Of a DNA stretch of 64,000 bases, positions 43,524 through 52,354 are shown piece by piece. The stretch lies in NCBI GenBank assembly GCA_040365065.1, contig BAABNI010000003.1, positions 62,001 through 126,000 of the forward strand, read 5' to 3'. The notes below the pieces were generated by a model. That model was given only the letters and a program-made list of their open reading frames with translations, ran no database searches and was not told the origin of the DNA. The translations under genes were made by a program, and so were the position numbers. Numbering within the stretch: the first letter of the stretch is position 1; the number at the start of each line of letters is the position of its first letter. This DNA is from Pelagadaptatus aseana. GTDB lineage: Bacteria; Pseudomonadota; Gammaproteobacteria; Pseudomonadales; Cellvibrionaceae.

Positions 43524-44669
43524 ATGCGCCGACACCTTATTACCCTGCTGACCATCCTGATGCTGCCATTGGCAGCTCAGGCACAGGGCGATCTCAGCGA
43601 GGCTGAATATCAGGCCAAGCTGAATGAACTGCAGGCCACCATTAAAGAACTGAAGACCGAGTTGGAGAAAGTTAAAAGCTCCCGCGACAACCTTGAAAAC
43701 AATCTGCAGGGCACCGAGGTCAATATCGGCGAACTCCATAAGAAAATAGAGCGGCTCAAGGGGGAGCTTGCCAGCCAAAAAAAGCAACTGACGCAGCTCA
43801 AGCACCAGCGCTCTGAGCTGCAACAGCAACAGCAACAACAGCAGCAACGTATTGCCGAACACATCAATGCCGCCCACCGTTTGGGACAGCAAAGCCAACT
43901 GAAACTGCTGCTCAACCAGCAGCACCCCGATCAGGTGGCACGCACCCTCAAGTATTACGAGTACTTCCTCGAAGCCCGCTCTGAAAAAATTGACGCCTAT
44001 CTGGCCGTCATTTCAGAGCTGGACACTCTCGAACCCAAAATTCAGGCCAAGACCCGACAGCTTGAGCAAAGCAAGCGCAGCCTCGAAGGACAACACCAGC
44101 AGCTGCGCAATCAACAACAGGAACGACTCGGCACCCTGACCAAGCTCAAGCAAAGTATTGCCAGTAAAGACCAGCAACTGAAAAAACTGGACAGAGACAA
44201 ACGCCAACTGCAACAGCTGTTAGAAGAAGTCACCGCCGCGATCGCCAACCTCAATCTCAGCAGTGACGGCGAACCCTTCGCCAAGCGCAAAGGCAAAATG
44301 AAGCTGCCGGCCCGCGGCAAGATTGCCAATCGCTATGGTAGCCACCGCCTGTCGGGCAAGCTCAAATGGGAAGGTTTGGAAATCAAAGCCTCAGAGGGCA
44401 GCTCGGTAAGCGCGATCCATCACGGCCGAGTGGTTTTTTCCGATTACCTGCGCGGCCATGGCCTGTTGATCATCATCGATCACGGCGATGACTATATGAG
44501 CCTGTACGCCAACAACCAGACTCTACTGAAAGATATTGGCGACTGGGTCAGCAGTGGCGAAGAAATTGCCAAGGTGGGAAACTCCGGCGGCAAAGGCAGC
44601 AGCGGCCTGTATTTTGAAATCCGCCTACAGGGCAAACCGGTTAACCCCAACCTCTGGTGTAAGCGCTAA
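43524..44669 (+). CDS. envC: EnvC-like murein hydrolase activator
   Basis: 381 residues from ATG 43524 (AAAGGACC upstream). Signal peptide MRRHLITLLTILMLPLAAQA, a long coiled coil (about 25-245, including a Gln run from a CAG/CAA tract) and a C-terminal LytM/M23 domain. The zinc-binding His and Asp of active M23 enzymes are missing (GLEIKASEG, YANNQTLL, LYFEIRL), as in E. coli EnvC, which activates the amidases AmiA/AmiB at the septum instead of cutting. ctpA and yibQ, its usual neighbours, come 4 kb later after an inserted lipid module. Confidence 0.95.
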   Translation: MRRHLITLLTILMLPLAAQAQGDLSEAEYQAKLNELQATIKELKTELEKVKSSRDNLENNLQGTEVNIGELHKKIERLKGELASQKKQLTQLKHQRSELQQQQQQQQQRIAEHINAAHRLGQQSQLKLLLNQQHPDQVARTLKYYEYFLEARSEKIDAYLAVISELDTLEPKIQAKTRQLEQSKRSLEGQHQQLRNQQQERLGTLTKLKQSIASKDQQLKKLDRDKRQLQQLLEEVTAAIANLNLSSDGEPFAKRKGKMKLPARGKIANRYGSHRLSGKLKWEGLEIKASEGSSVSAIHHGRVVFSDYLRGHGLLIIIDHGDDYMSLYANNQTLLKDIGDWVSSGEEIAKVGNSGGKGSSGLYFEIRLQGKPVNPNLWCKR

Positions 44670-44760
44670 CCCCAAACAGATCAACATAAGCGTTATTAAC
44701 ACTTGGCAGAATCGCTGGGTTTTTTTAGTCTTTTGGGATAAATAACAGGGAAGAATCGCC

Positions 44761-46176
44761 ATGCATCAGCTTTCTCCGACCGACGCCAGCTTTTTCCAGC
44801 TGGAAACCCCGAAACAACCCATGATCATCGGCGCCTTATGGATCTGTGACCAAAGCACCGCCCCCAACGGTCTGGTGCGACACAAGCAGATTCTGGAATA
44901 CGTGGAAGATCGCATCAGCCACAGCTCCCTGTTTCGCCGCCGCCTGCAGGCCGTCCCCATGAATCTTGACGACCCCTACTGGATCGACGACGCCAACTTT
45001 AACCTCGAATACCACGTCCGCCATGTCGGACTGCCCAAACCCGGTGATTTGCGCCAACTGCGAATTTTTACCGCCCGCATCATGTCCCGCTCCATGGATA
45101 TGGAACGCGCCCCCTGGGAGCTCTACATCATTGAGGGACTCAATGACCCGGATAACTTCCCTGAAAATGGCTTTGCCGTATTGCTGCGATTGCATCACGC
45201 CTACGTAGATGGCAAATCGGCGGTGGAACTGATGTCGATGATGCTGGAAACCACCCCGGAACACCATTTCGGCGAACGGGATCTGGAACAGTTCGCCGAA
45301 CCCGCCCTGTCCCCTACCGAGGCCTGGGCGCGGACCATCCCCCGACTGGCATCGCAGGCGTTTCGCAGTACCAAAGCCGGCATCCGGGCCGCCCGAAAAG
45401 GCCGCGAGCTCTACAGCAGACTGCGCCAAGACGCCCACCCCGATCAAACCCAGGTGCCGCAAACCCTGTTCAATCAAAATATTTCGCCACAGAGAGTATA
45501 CGGATCGATTGATTGGGATTACCTGCAACTCAAATCGATCAGCCGGCTGACACCCAACGCATCCGTCAACGACGCCATTGTCGCCATTGTCGGTGGCGGC
45601 CTCAGGCGCTATCTGGATATGCACAATGAGCTGCCGGACGATCAATCTCTGGTGGCCCTGTGCCCGGTGTCGGTCAGACCCAATCAAAAGAAACGCGCCA
45701 TGGGTAATATGGTCAGCGGCATGCTGATCGGTATTGGCACGGATATAGAAGACCCAATAGCGCGCCTGGAAAAGGTCCAAAGCCGCACCAGCAAAGCCAT
45801 CCCTCTGGCTCAGGAAGTCATTAGCGAACTGGTCATCGCCTGGGGCGAGATGGTGCCTCCGGCCATGCGCTCACTGGTGGGCTGGGCACAGGGCAAACTG
45901 CACCTGCTCAGCCGCATGCCATTAATCAACACCGTGATCACCAACGTACCCGGGCCGGCCGGCATGGAGCCCCGCTATTTTGTCGGTGCCCGCGTCGATA
46001 AAATTTACCCCCTGATCCCCAACGCTGACGGCGTCGCCATTACCCATGGCATCACCGGTATTGGTACAAATCTGGCTCTGGGAGTTACCTGTGACAGAGC
46101 CATCATGCCCGACATGGATGACTATCTTGCCTGTATCGCGGCATCTACTCAGGAATATCTGGCCCTGACCCGGTAA
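44761..46176 (+). CDS. Wax ester synthase / diacylglycerol acyltransferase (WS/DGAT)
   Basis: 471 residues of the bifunctional WS/DGAT family, which joins acyl-CoA to fatty alcohols or diacylglycerol for neutral-lipid storage. The catalytic HHxxxDG is present (H145, H146, D150, G151 in LRLHHAYVDGKS), followed by the PLW-like and ND motifs (NASVNDAIVAI, NTVITNVPGP). First gene of a block inserted between envC and ctpA; a hairpin and a phasin gene follow. Confidence 0.95.
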   Translation: MHQLSPTDASFFQLETPKQPMIIGALWICDQSTAPNGLVRHKQILEYVEDRISHSSLFRRRLQAVPMNLDDPYWIDDANFNLEYHVRHVGLPKPGDLRQLRIFTARIMSRSMDMERAPWELYIIEGLNDPDNFPENGFAVLLRLHHAYVDGKSAVELMSMMLETTPEHHFGERDLEQFAEPALSPTEAWARTIPRLASQAFRSTKAGIRAARKGRELYSRLRQDAHPDQTQVPQTLFNQNISPQRVYGSIDWDYLQLKSISRLTPNASVNDAIVAIVGGGLRRYLDMHNELPDDQSLVALCPVSVRPNQKKRAMGNMVSGMLIGIGTDIEDPIARLEKVQSRTSKAIPLAQEVISELVIAWGEMVPPAMRSLVGWAQGKLHLLSRMPLINTVITNVPGPAGMEPRYFVGARVDKIYPLIPNADGVAITHGITGIGTNLALGVTCDRAIMPDMDDYLACIAASTQEYLALTR

Positions 46177-46215
46177 CCTCGAGCATCCCCCCAATTAGGG
46201 GGCCATTTCTAAATA

Positions 46216-46245
46216 CGGACAGTAAGATGAACGTCTTACTGTCCG
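46216..46245 (+). terminator. Inverted repeat after WS/DGAT, probable terminator
   Basis: CGGACAGTAAGA (46216-46227) and TCTTACTGTCCG (46234-46245), perfect 12-bp arms and a 6-base loop, followed by GTTTTG. The stem is AT-rich with a short T-run, so termination may be partial. CCCCCAATTAGGGGG lies just before it (46189-46203). Confidence 0.55.
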
Positions 46246-46293
46246 GTTTTGTACCCTTTAAACAATCAGCGGCAATTCGAGAGGCGCCCAATC

Positions 46294-46668
46294 ATGAGCA
46301 AAGATTCCCCAGAGAAAATGGAAAGCCTAGCCAAGAAAATCTGGCTAGCGGGTCTGGGAGCCTACGGCCACTCCCTCGACGGCTTCCAGAACAGCTATGA
46401 CAAACTGAGCGAAGAGAGCCAGAAGCTGTTTGATGAGCTGGTAGCCAAAGGCGAAGCCCTGCAGAATCAGGCCACTGACGCGGTCAAAGACAAGGTCAAA
46501 GAAGGCAACAGTCGCCTTGAAGCACGAGCCGACGAACTGAAAAGTAAATTGTCGATCACCTCCAGCATCAGCACCCGCCTGGAAGAAATGAGCAAGAAGA
46601 TCGATAAGCTCTCCCAATCACTGGCCAACAAAGAGCCAGCCAAGAAGGGAAAAACAAGGGGGAAATAA
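46294..46668 (+). CDS. Phasin family protein, copy 1
   Basis: 124 residues. PhaI/PhaF-type granule-associated phasin: KKIWLAGLGAYGHSLDGFQ near the start, then an amphipathic long helix (SEESQKLFDELVAKGE) and leucine-zipper-like end; a basic tail AKKGKTRGK. Such proteins coat storage granules. Close paralogue of the next gene. Start ATG 46294 with GAGAGGCG. No PHA synthase is in the window; the nearest storage enzyme is WS/DGAT. Confidence 0.9.
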   Translation: MSKDSPEKMESLAKKIWLAGLGAYGHSLDGFQNSYDKLSEESQKLFDELVAKGEALQNQATDAVKDKVKEGNSRLEARADELKSKLSITSSISTRLEEMSKKIDKLSQSLANKEPAKKGKTRGK

Positions 46669-46676
46669 CGCCCCGG

Positions 46677-46706
46677 CCCTAATTAGAAAAGCATTTCTAA
46701 TTAGGG
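46677..46706. promoter_or_regulatory. Perfect inverted repeat between phasin copies 1 and 2
   Basis: CCCTAATTAGAAA (46677-46689), loop AGCA, TTTCTAATTAGGG (46694-46706). No T-tail. The right arm and what follows (AATTAGGGGG...TTTCTAA) also occur upstream of copy 1 at 46193-46212, so it may be an operator or duplicated promoter part rather than a terminator. Confidence 0.5.
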
Positions 46707-46778
46707 GGGATTTTCTAACTTTTTGCCCTAGCATCAAATTCAAAGGTGCCGGGCCGGAAACGCAACATCGAGGTCCAT

Positions 46779-47150
46779 ATGGCTACCAAGAAACAGAAAG
46801 TAAAAGCCGTTGAGATTAAAGAAAGTCTGGCCAAGAAAATCTGGCTGGCCGGACTTGGCGCCTATGGCCGCTCACTGGATGGCGTCCAGAATCGTTATGA
46901 AAAGCTCAGTGAAGAAAGCCAGAAGCTGTTCGATGAACTGGTCAGCAAAGGCGAAGAGCTGCAAAGCGACACCACCGATCTGGTGAAAGACAAAGTCAAA
47001 GAAGGCAATAGCCGTCTTGAAGCCAGAATCGAAGAACTGCGAGAGCGCCTGTCCCTGACCACCAGTATCGACAAGCGCCTGGCGGATGTAAACGCCAAGA
47101 TCGACCGCCTCAGTAAACGGCTGTCGAAGAAAACTGATTCCGAAGACTAA
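46779..47150 (+). CDS. Phasin family protein, copy 2
   Basis: 123 residues, closely similar to copy 1 over its whole length (shared KKIWLAGLGAYG-SLDG, SEESQKLFDELV-KGE, VKDKVKEGNSRLEAR). Start ATG 46779 with GAGG upstream. Basic N-terminus MATKKQKVK and a Lys/Arg-rich end. A tandem duplicate together with part of its upstream region. Ends in a terminator. Confidence 0.9.
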   Translation: MATKKQKVKAVEIKESLAKKIWLAGLGAYGRSLDGVQNRYEKLSEESQKLFDELVSKGEELQSDTTDLVKDKVKEGNSRLEARIEELRERLSLTTSIDKRLADVNAKIDRLSKRLSKKTDSED

Positions 47151-47170
47151 TTTTAGTTTGTTGTTGTTTT

Positions 47171-47197
47171 GGCCCGGCTTGTCCGGGTCCTTTTTTT
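47171..47197 (+). terminator. Rho-independent terminator after phasin copy 2
   Basis: GGCCCGG and CCGGGTCC arms with one bulged base and a CTTGT loop, then seven T. Confidence 0.8.
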
Positions 47198-47236
47198 CAG
47201 CAAACCCCTATTCATTTATTGATTCAGGACGATGTC

Positions 47237-47587
47237 ATGCCTGCTAAAAAACAAGTAAAACCACAAAGCGCACTGGAAAAGATTGAATCTCTTATCAAAA
47301 AAATCTGGCTGGCCAATCTGGGCATTTACAGCCGCTCCAAGGAAGAGATTCAAAGTCGCTATGAAAAATTGACTGACGAAGGTCAGCGCATTTTTGACGA
47401 CCTGATCAGCAAAGGCGAAAGTGTCGAATCCGATGCCAAACGTTCCATCAACAGCAATCGCCAAAAGCTGGAAGAGCGCATTGCCGACCTGAAGCAACGA
47501 TTGACATACAAGAGCAGCTTCAGCACCAAACTTGACGAAGTGAATGAAAAGCTGGACAAGCTCAGCGAAGCAGCTGCCAAGGTCTAA
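47237..47587 (+). CDS. Phasin family protein, copy 3
   Basis: 116 residues. More distant paralogue: IKKIWLANLGIYSRSKEEIQSRYEKLTDEGQ keeps the pattern of copies 1 and 2, while the second half differs. Start ATG 47237 after CAGGAC. Rich in Lys and Gln at the N-terminus. Ends at a bidirectional terminator facing the minus-strand PHA-system gene. Confidence 0.87.
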   Translation: MPAKKQVKPQSALEKIESLIKKIWLANLGIYSRSKEEIQSRYEKLTDEGQRIFDDLISKGESVESDAKRSINSNRQKLEERIADLKQRLTYKSSFSTKLDEVNEKLDKLSEAAAKV

Positions 47588-47591
47588 AACC

Positions 47592-47621
47592 AAAAACGCC
47601 GACATGACCGTCGGCGTTTTT
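47592..47621. terminator. Bidirectional terminator
   Basis: AAAAACGCCGAC and GTCGGCGTTTTT, perfect 12-bp arms, 6-base loop. Between convergent phasin copy 3 and the PHA-system gene. Confidence 0.87.
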
Positions 47622-47645
47622 ATTTGTCATGCTGGCTTTGCGCCA

Positions 47646-47924
47646 TCAGTCAAAATGCTTATCGCACTGCCGATGAATCTCATCCTCGATCAGATGTGCC
47701 AGTGGCCGCATCAAAAAAGGCAAATTAACTTCCACTCTTAACTGGCTATCATCGTAGTCAAGACGTCCTTTGGCACCACTGTTGTGGTGGTAATGAGTCT
47801 CGGTTGGCAAATGATTCGAATGGCCGCCAAAACGCTCGACCAATTTATCCGCCAACTCGCGCACCAGCTCCTGACATTCAGCCTCAGATAACTGATGATC
47901 TCTCTCGACGTAAATTTTTTTCAT
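47646..47924 (-). CDS. Polyhydroxyalkanoic-acid-system protein (PHA_gran_rgn family)
   Basis: 92 residues from ATG 47924. Pattern of the pfam09650-type family: KKIYVERDHQLSEAECQELVREL, a His-rich middle (ETHYHHNSGAKGRL), then VEVNLPFLMRPLAHLIEDEI. The family is named for its link to PHA granules; its biochemical role is not known to me. Between phasin copy 3 and the PhaD-like regulator. Confidence 0.78.
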   Translation of the reverse strand: MKKIYVERDHQLSEAECQELVRELADKLVERFGGHSNHLPTETHYHHNSGAKGRLDYDDSQLRVEVNLPFLMRPLAHLIEDEIHRQCDKHFD

Positions 47925-48004
47925 ACCGGACTCAAAACTACTGCTTAGCGGGCGCAATATTATACACGGAAGTATCCGACCAAGCCCGGCATTCAATGGA
48001 AAAA

Positions 48005-48583
48005 CTATTCGGGCAGGAAAGGCAACAATTGAATATACAGATGCTCTCGCATATCGGCCGCCTGAGAATTTTCACTCAACAGACTTAAACTCCCCTGCAA
48101 ATTAAGCAGCGTATTCAAGAGATTATTAGCCAGCATAATGGACACCGCGGAAGGCCGCTCATCAGAGGGTGTCTGCAGCATATTTTCGACAAATTCCTGC
48201 AACTGATCATGCAGTTTGTTCAGTGCTTTGGACAACGGACGGCGCAGGTTTTCATAGCGAGCGCAAAGTGCTGCGGTATTCTGACTGATAAATTTATACT
48301 CAAGAAAAAAGTCAGCAACCAAACCCAGGTACATCAGCATGCCATCTTCATCGAGCTCGCCGACCTCCTGAATATCATCCATCAGGATCGACAGACCGGC
48401 ATGGAAACGCGCGTACAACTCCTCAATCACCTCTTCTTTACCCTTGAAGTGATAGTAGAGGTTGCCGGGACTGATATTCATCTCATTGGCCAGATCAACA
48501 CTGGTGATCAATGGCTCGCCCCGCTCGTTGAACAAAATCAGAGCCACATCCAGAATCAGATCGCGCGTTTTAATCTTTGCCAT
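48005..48583 (-). CDS. phaD: TetR-family regulator, PhaD-like
   Basis: 192 residues. The N-terminal HTH reads KTRDLILDVALILFNERGEP ... ANEMNISPGNLYYHFKGKEEVIEEL, which matches the Pseudomonas PhaD pattern (ISPGNLYYHF-GKE) well beyond ordinary TetR similarity. C-terminal all-helical ligand domain. PhaD activates pha gene expression in pseudomonads. Here it stands at the end of the phasin/WS-DGAT module. Start ATG 48583. Symbol by analogy. Confidence 0.83.
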   Translation of the reverse strand: MAKIKTRDLILDVALILFNERGEPLITSVDLANEMNISPGNLYYHFKGKEEVIEELYARFHAGLSILMDDIQEVGELDEDGMLMYLGLVADFFLEYKFISQNTAALCARYENLRRPLSKALNKLHDQLQEFVENMLQTPSDERPSAVSIMLANNLLNTLLNLQGSLSLLSENSQAADMREHLYIQLLPFLPE

Positions 48584-48791
48584 GCAGCAATGCTTCCCCC
48601 CAAAAGCCAGAACCAGCAACCAGATTCACTATTTGATCGTACCAACAAACAGATGCCAAGCGTATTGCCAGATACCTGATTATAATGGACACTCCAGTGA
48701 ATTAATTGATTCTTTTAAAGTCGATAGATTATAGCCCCCACATCTGAAGGGCGGATACATTTATAACGGATAAATATTTCAGGAGCATCGC

Positions 48792-50138
48792 ATGGCGCGT
48801 CGCCCATACCCCTTCCTTCGCAACAGCTTGTTGGCCCTGACACTGAGCAGTGTCTCCATTTGGGCTCAGGCCAGCGATGCCGATGCCGCCAGTTCGACCA
48901 ATTCTGGCGCATTGCCTCTGGACGAACTGCGAACCTTTACCAAAGTCTACGAACACATTCGCAAAGGTTACGTTGAGGAAATCAGCGATAAAAGCCTGCT
49001 GGAATACGCAATCAAGGGCATGTTGTCAGAACTGGACCCCCACTCTGCCTACCTGAATGAAACGTCTTTCGACGACCTGCAAATCAACACCACCGGGGAA
49101 TTTGGTGGACTGGGCATCGAAGTGGGCATGGAAGATGGCTTTGTCAAAGTGGTCTCTCCGATCGACGACACCCCGGCGGCCGAAGCCGGTGTCGAAGCGG
49201 GTGACCTGATTATCAAGCTGGATGAAACCCCGGTTAAAGGCCTGTCCCTGCAAGAGGCGGTGGAGCTGATGCGAGGCGTCAAGGGCAGTAAAATCATTCT
49301 GACCATTGTTCGCGAAGGCCAAAACGCCCCGTTTGAATTGGAAATTATTCGCGACATCATCAAAGTCCAAAGTGTGCGCTCCAAAGTCCTCGAAGAAGGG
49401 TTTGGCTATATCCGCATCGCTCAGTTTCAGGTCAACACCGGCAGCGACACCAGCGCCGCGATCGAGAAGCTGCAAAACGAAACCGAACTCAAAGGCCTGA
49501 TTCTGGATCTGCGCAACAATCCCGGTGGCGTACTGCAGGCCTCGGTGGAAGTTGCCGACGCCTTTCTCGACGAGGGCATGATCGTCTATACCGAAGGCCG
49601 CATTGAGAACACCGACACCAGCTACGACGCCAAGGCCGGTGACGAAACCAACGGCCTGCCGATTGTGGTTTTGATTAATGACGGTTCTGCATCAGCCTCG
49701 GAAATCGTTGCCGGAGCACTGCAGGATCATCGCCGCGCTATCATTATGGGCACCCGCAGCTTTGGCAAAGGCTCGGTACAAACCGTCATTCCATTAAGTG
49801 AAGAGCGTGCCATCAAGCTCACAACCGCCCTCTACTTTACCCCCAATGGTCGCTCCATTCAGGCTCAGGGTATTGCCCCGGACATCGAAGTGGTCCGTGC
49901 CAAGGTGACATCTCTGGGTAAAAGTAATCGCATGAGCGAGGCCGACCTTAAAGGCCATCTTGGTAACGGCAATGGCAAACAAGAAAACGGCAGCGAAGCC
50001 CGCAAACAGGCCAGCAAAGAGCGCAGTGACCTGTTCAGCCGGGACAACCAGCTGTTTGAAGCCCTGAATTTGCTTAAGGGCCTCAACCTGTTTGGCCGCC
50101 AACAGTCGGTTGATGACATAGAGACGCCACAATCCTGA
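48792..50138 (+). CDS. ctpA: C-terminal processing peptidase (S41, CtpA)
   Basis: 448 residues. Signal peptide (about 1-28), a PDZ domain (about 95-175, FGGLGIEVGMEDGFVKVVSPI), and the S41 protease core with nucleophile Ser in NDGSASASEIVAGAL and the general-base Lys in RSFGKGSVQT. Periplasmic Ser-Lys protease; CtpA in Pseudomonas degrades peptidoglycan cross-link hydrolases. In relatives it directly follows envC. Confidence 0.96.
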   Translation: MARRPYPFLRNSLLALTLSSVSIWAQASDADAASSTNSGALPLDELRTFTKVYEHIRKGYVEEISDKSLLEYAIKGMLSELDPHSAYLNETSFDDLQINTTGEFGGLGIEVGMEDGFVKVVSPIDDTPAAEAGVEAGDLIIKLDETPVKGLSLQEAVELMRGVKGSKIILTIVREGQNAPFELEIIRDIIKVQSVRSKVLEEGFGYIRIAQFQVNTGSDTSAAIEKLQNETELKGLILDLRNNPGGVLQASVEVADAFLDEGMIVYTEGRIENTDTSYDAKAGDETNGLPIVVLINDGSASASEIVAGALQDHRRAIIMGTRSFGKGSVQTVIPLSEERAIKLTTALYFTPNGRSIQAQGIAPDIEVVRAKVTSLGKSNRMSEADLKGHLGNGNGKQENGSEARKQASKERSDLFSRDNQLFEALNLLKGLNLFGRQQSVDDIETPQS

Positions 50139-50199
50139 AGCTAAAGCACTCCTGTGGCGTTATAATGGCCGGCATTAAAACAACAAGACGCCGGTAACC

Positions 50200-51045
50200 A
50201 TGCAGCGATTTCACCCGCGGTTTTTTATCCCTCTGCTACTTCTCACCCTGGTCTCCGGCCATGGCTGGGGTCAGGATGGATCAGGCCAGAAAAAGATCGC
50301 CAAAATAGCCATTATCATTGATGATCTCGGCTACAGTCTTACTTACGGGATGCAGGCCGTACAATACCCGGGGCCACTGACTCTGGCCGTGCTGCCCTTT
50401 GGGCCCAATAGCCAGAAGCTTGCTAAAACCGGTTACGAGCGGGGCAAAGAAATCATGCTGCACGCGCCCATGAGCACCTTGGCACCACAGCCATTGGACA
50501 AGGGCGCATTAACCTCCGACATGGACCACACCACCTTTATCCAAACCCTGCGTGACAGCATCCACGCCATTCCCTATATCTCCGGGATCAACAACCACAT
50601 GGGCAGCGCCCTGACCCAAAACCAGCAATCGATGAACTGGCTTATGGGAGAAGTCAGCCAGCACGGCCTGTTTTTTATCGACAGCCGCACCAGTGCCTCC
50701 AGTGTGGCCCAACAGACTGCGGAAAATCATATGATCCCCAGTCGCACCCGGGATATTTTCCTTGACCACGAGCGCACCCCCGAAGCCGTTGCCCATCAGT
50801 TTCAGCGCCTGATTCACCTTGCCCATAAAAAAGGCTCAGCCATCGCCATTGGCCATCCCACCAAGGTCACCATGGATTTTCTCAACAGTCAGGCCAACCG
50901 GTTCGACCAGCTGGGGGTTCAACTGGTCAGCGTCTCCGAGCTACTACCCCAGATGAATACCAGCCTCAGCCATCTGGACGATGAGCCCGGCAACCGCTTG
51001 CCAATACCCGAAGACAGCCTGACCCCGGAGCAAATCGTCTACTGA
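50200..51045 (+). CDS. yibQ: Divergent polysaccharide deacetylase family protein (YibQ)
   Basis: 281 residues. Signal peptide (LLLLTLVSGHGWGQ), then a NodB-like barrel: KIAIIIDDLGYSLTYG with the first Asp pair, EIMLHAPMSTLAPQ, INNHMGSALT and GLFFIDSRTSASSVA. Predicted periplasmic sugar deacetylase or related; the E. coli protein is uncharacterised. Conserved neighbour of envC/ctpA. Confidence 0.9.
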   Translation: MQRFHPRFFIPLLLLTLVSGHGWGQDGSGQKKIAKIAIIIDDLGYSLTYGMQAVQYPGPLTLAVLPFGPNSQKLAKTGYERGKEIMLHAPMSTLAPQPLDKGALTSDMDHTTFIQTLRDSIHAIPYISGINNHMGSALTQNQQSMNWLMGEVSQHGLFFIDSRTSASSVAQQTAENHMIPSRTRDIFLDHERTPEAVAHQFQRLIHLAHKKGSAIAIGHPTKVTMDFLNSQANRFDQLGVQLVSVSELLPQMNTSLSHLDDEPGNRLPIPEDSLTPEQIVY

Positions 51046-51168
51046 GCTTTGCCAGCCCCCCATATGGGGCTAACAATTTTCAAAAACAGGGTCTAAACTG
51101 ACTTAAGAAGTTGAATAAAGCGCCGAAAACAACTTCATAACCTAAAAATATTCGGCTTAATCGGGGCA

Positions 51169-51402
51169 ATGACCATGGCACGGGCAACAAGAATGGGAGA
51201 CACGGGAGGCTCTCATCAGCGCACAGAGCGCTTTTTCCAAAGGGAAGGATACTGGTACTACAGTACGCGTGAAGGTGTCGATATCGGCCCATTCGACGCA
51301 CGTGACGACGCCGAAGATGGCTGCATGGAGTTTATTGATTTCGTGTGTAACGACTCCGCTGATGACTTTTCCAAAACACTGGCACTGTATCGTTACGCCT
51401 GA
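51169..51402 (+). CDS. Small DUF6316-like protein (77 residues)
   Basis: Short soluble protein with RTERFFQREGYWYYSTREG followed by VDIGPFDARDDAEDGCMEFI, an arrangement I associate with a small family of uncharacterised proteins in marine gammaproteobacteria. Two ATG codons (51169, 51175); GGGG lies better spaced for the second. Followed by a bidirectional terminator. Function unknown. Confidence 0.65.
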   Translation: MTMARATRMGDTGGSHQRTERFFQREGYWYYSTREGVDIGPFDARDDAEDGCMEFIDFVCNDSADDFSKTLALYRYA

Positions 51403-51423
51403 TGGCCAGTCGCGATAACCAAT

Positions 51424-51451
51424 AAAAAAGCCTCCTGTCGGAGGCTTTTTT
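51424..51451. terminator. Bidirectional terminator
   Basis: AAAAAAGCCTCC and GGAGGCTTTTTT around TGTC: perfect 12-bp arms between the convergent small ORF and hisF. Confidence 0.9.
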
Positions 51452-51467
51452 ATTGGCGCGATTGCGG

Positions 51468-52241
51468 TCACAGCCGCACTTCAACCCCCTGGTCCTGCAT
51501 AAACCGCTTGGCTTCAGGCACAGAGTATTCACCAAAGTGAAAAATGCTCGCCGCCAGAACCGCATCAGCGCGCCCTGCCACCACACCATCAACCAGATGC
51601 TGCAAGTCGCCTACACCACCAGATGCAATCACTGGAACCGATACCGCATCACTGATTGCCCGGGTCACCCCCAGATCAAAACCGTTCTTGGTACCATCAC
51701 GATCCATGCTGGTCAGTAGAATCTCGCCAGCGCCAAATTCAGCCATCTTGACCGCCCACTGGACGGCATCAATGCCGGTGGGCTTGCGCCCCCCATGAGT
51801 AAAGATCTCCCAGCGAGGCTCCTCACCCTCTTCACTGACCCGCTTGGCATCAATCGCCACCACAATACACTGAGCGCCAAAGCGCTCAGAGGCTTCACGC
51901 ACAAACTCGGGATTCTTAACCGCCGCCGAATTGATGCTGACCTTGTCGGCACCGGCGTTGAGCATGGTGCGGATATCTTCTACCGTGCGAATGCCACCCC
52001 CCACTGTCAGCGGGATAAATACTTCGGAAGCGATCTGCTCAACCGTATGCACGGTGGTATCGCGCCCCTCGTGAGTTGCGGTAATATCGAGGAAGGTGAT
52101 CTCGTCAGCCCCCTGTTCGTTGTAGCGCTTGGCCACTTCAACCGGGTCGCCGGCATCACGGATGCCCACAAAGTTGACGCCCTTTACCACTCGACCATTA
52201 TCGACATCCAGGCAGGGAATGATTCGTTTTGCTAACGCCAT
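51468..52241 (-). CDS. hisF: Imidazole glycerol phosphate synthase, cyclase subunit
   Basis: 257 residues. TIM barrel that, with HisH, turns PRFAR into IGP and AICAR. Catalytic Asp residues in CLDVDNGRVVKGVNF (D11) and VVAIDAKRVS (about D130), and the phosphate-binding GGVGDLQHL. Separated from hisH by a gene on the other strand; hisA, normally between them, is absent. Confidence 0.97.
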   Translation of the reverse strand: MALAKRIIPCLDVDNGRVVKGVNFVGIRDAGDPVEVAKRYNEQGADEITFLDITATHEGRDTTVHTVEQIASEVFIPLTVGGGIRTVEDIRTMLNAGADKVSINSAAVKNPEFVREASERFGAQCIVVAIDAKRVSEEGEEPRWEIFTHGGRKPTGIDAVQWAVKMAEFGAGEILLTSMDRDGTKNGFDLGVTRAISDAVSVPVIASGGVGDLQHLVDGVVAGRADAVLAASIFHFGEYSVPEAKRFMQDQGVEVRL

Positions 52242-52354
52242 GAAAAGCCCTATAAAGATAATTTATTTCAACACAACTTACGTCATTGGTAGATCATCCT
52301 ATAACTGCTAGGATAACCCGCAAATTTAATCCACAAAATCACCAAAGGCATGCG

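Noticed and set aside
43815..43850. CAG/CAA repeat as a microsatellite or mobile trace
   Set aside because: It lies in the coiled coil of envC and encodes a Gln run in frame; ordinary for this protein.
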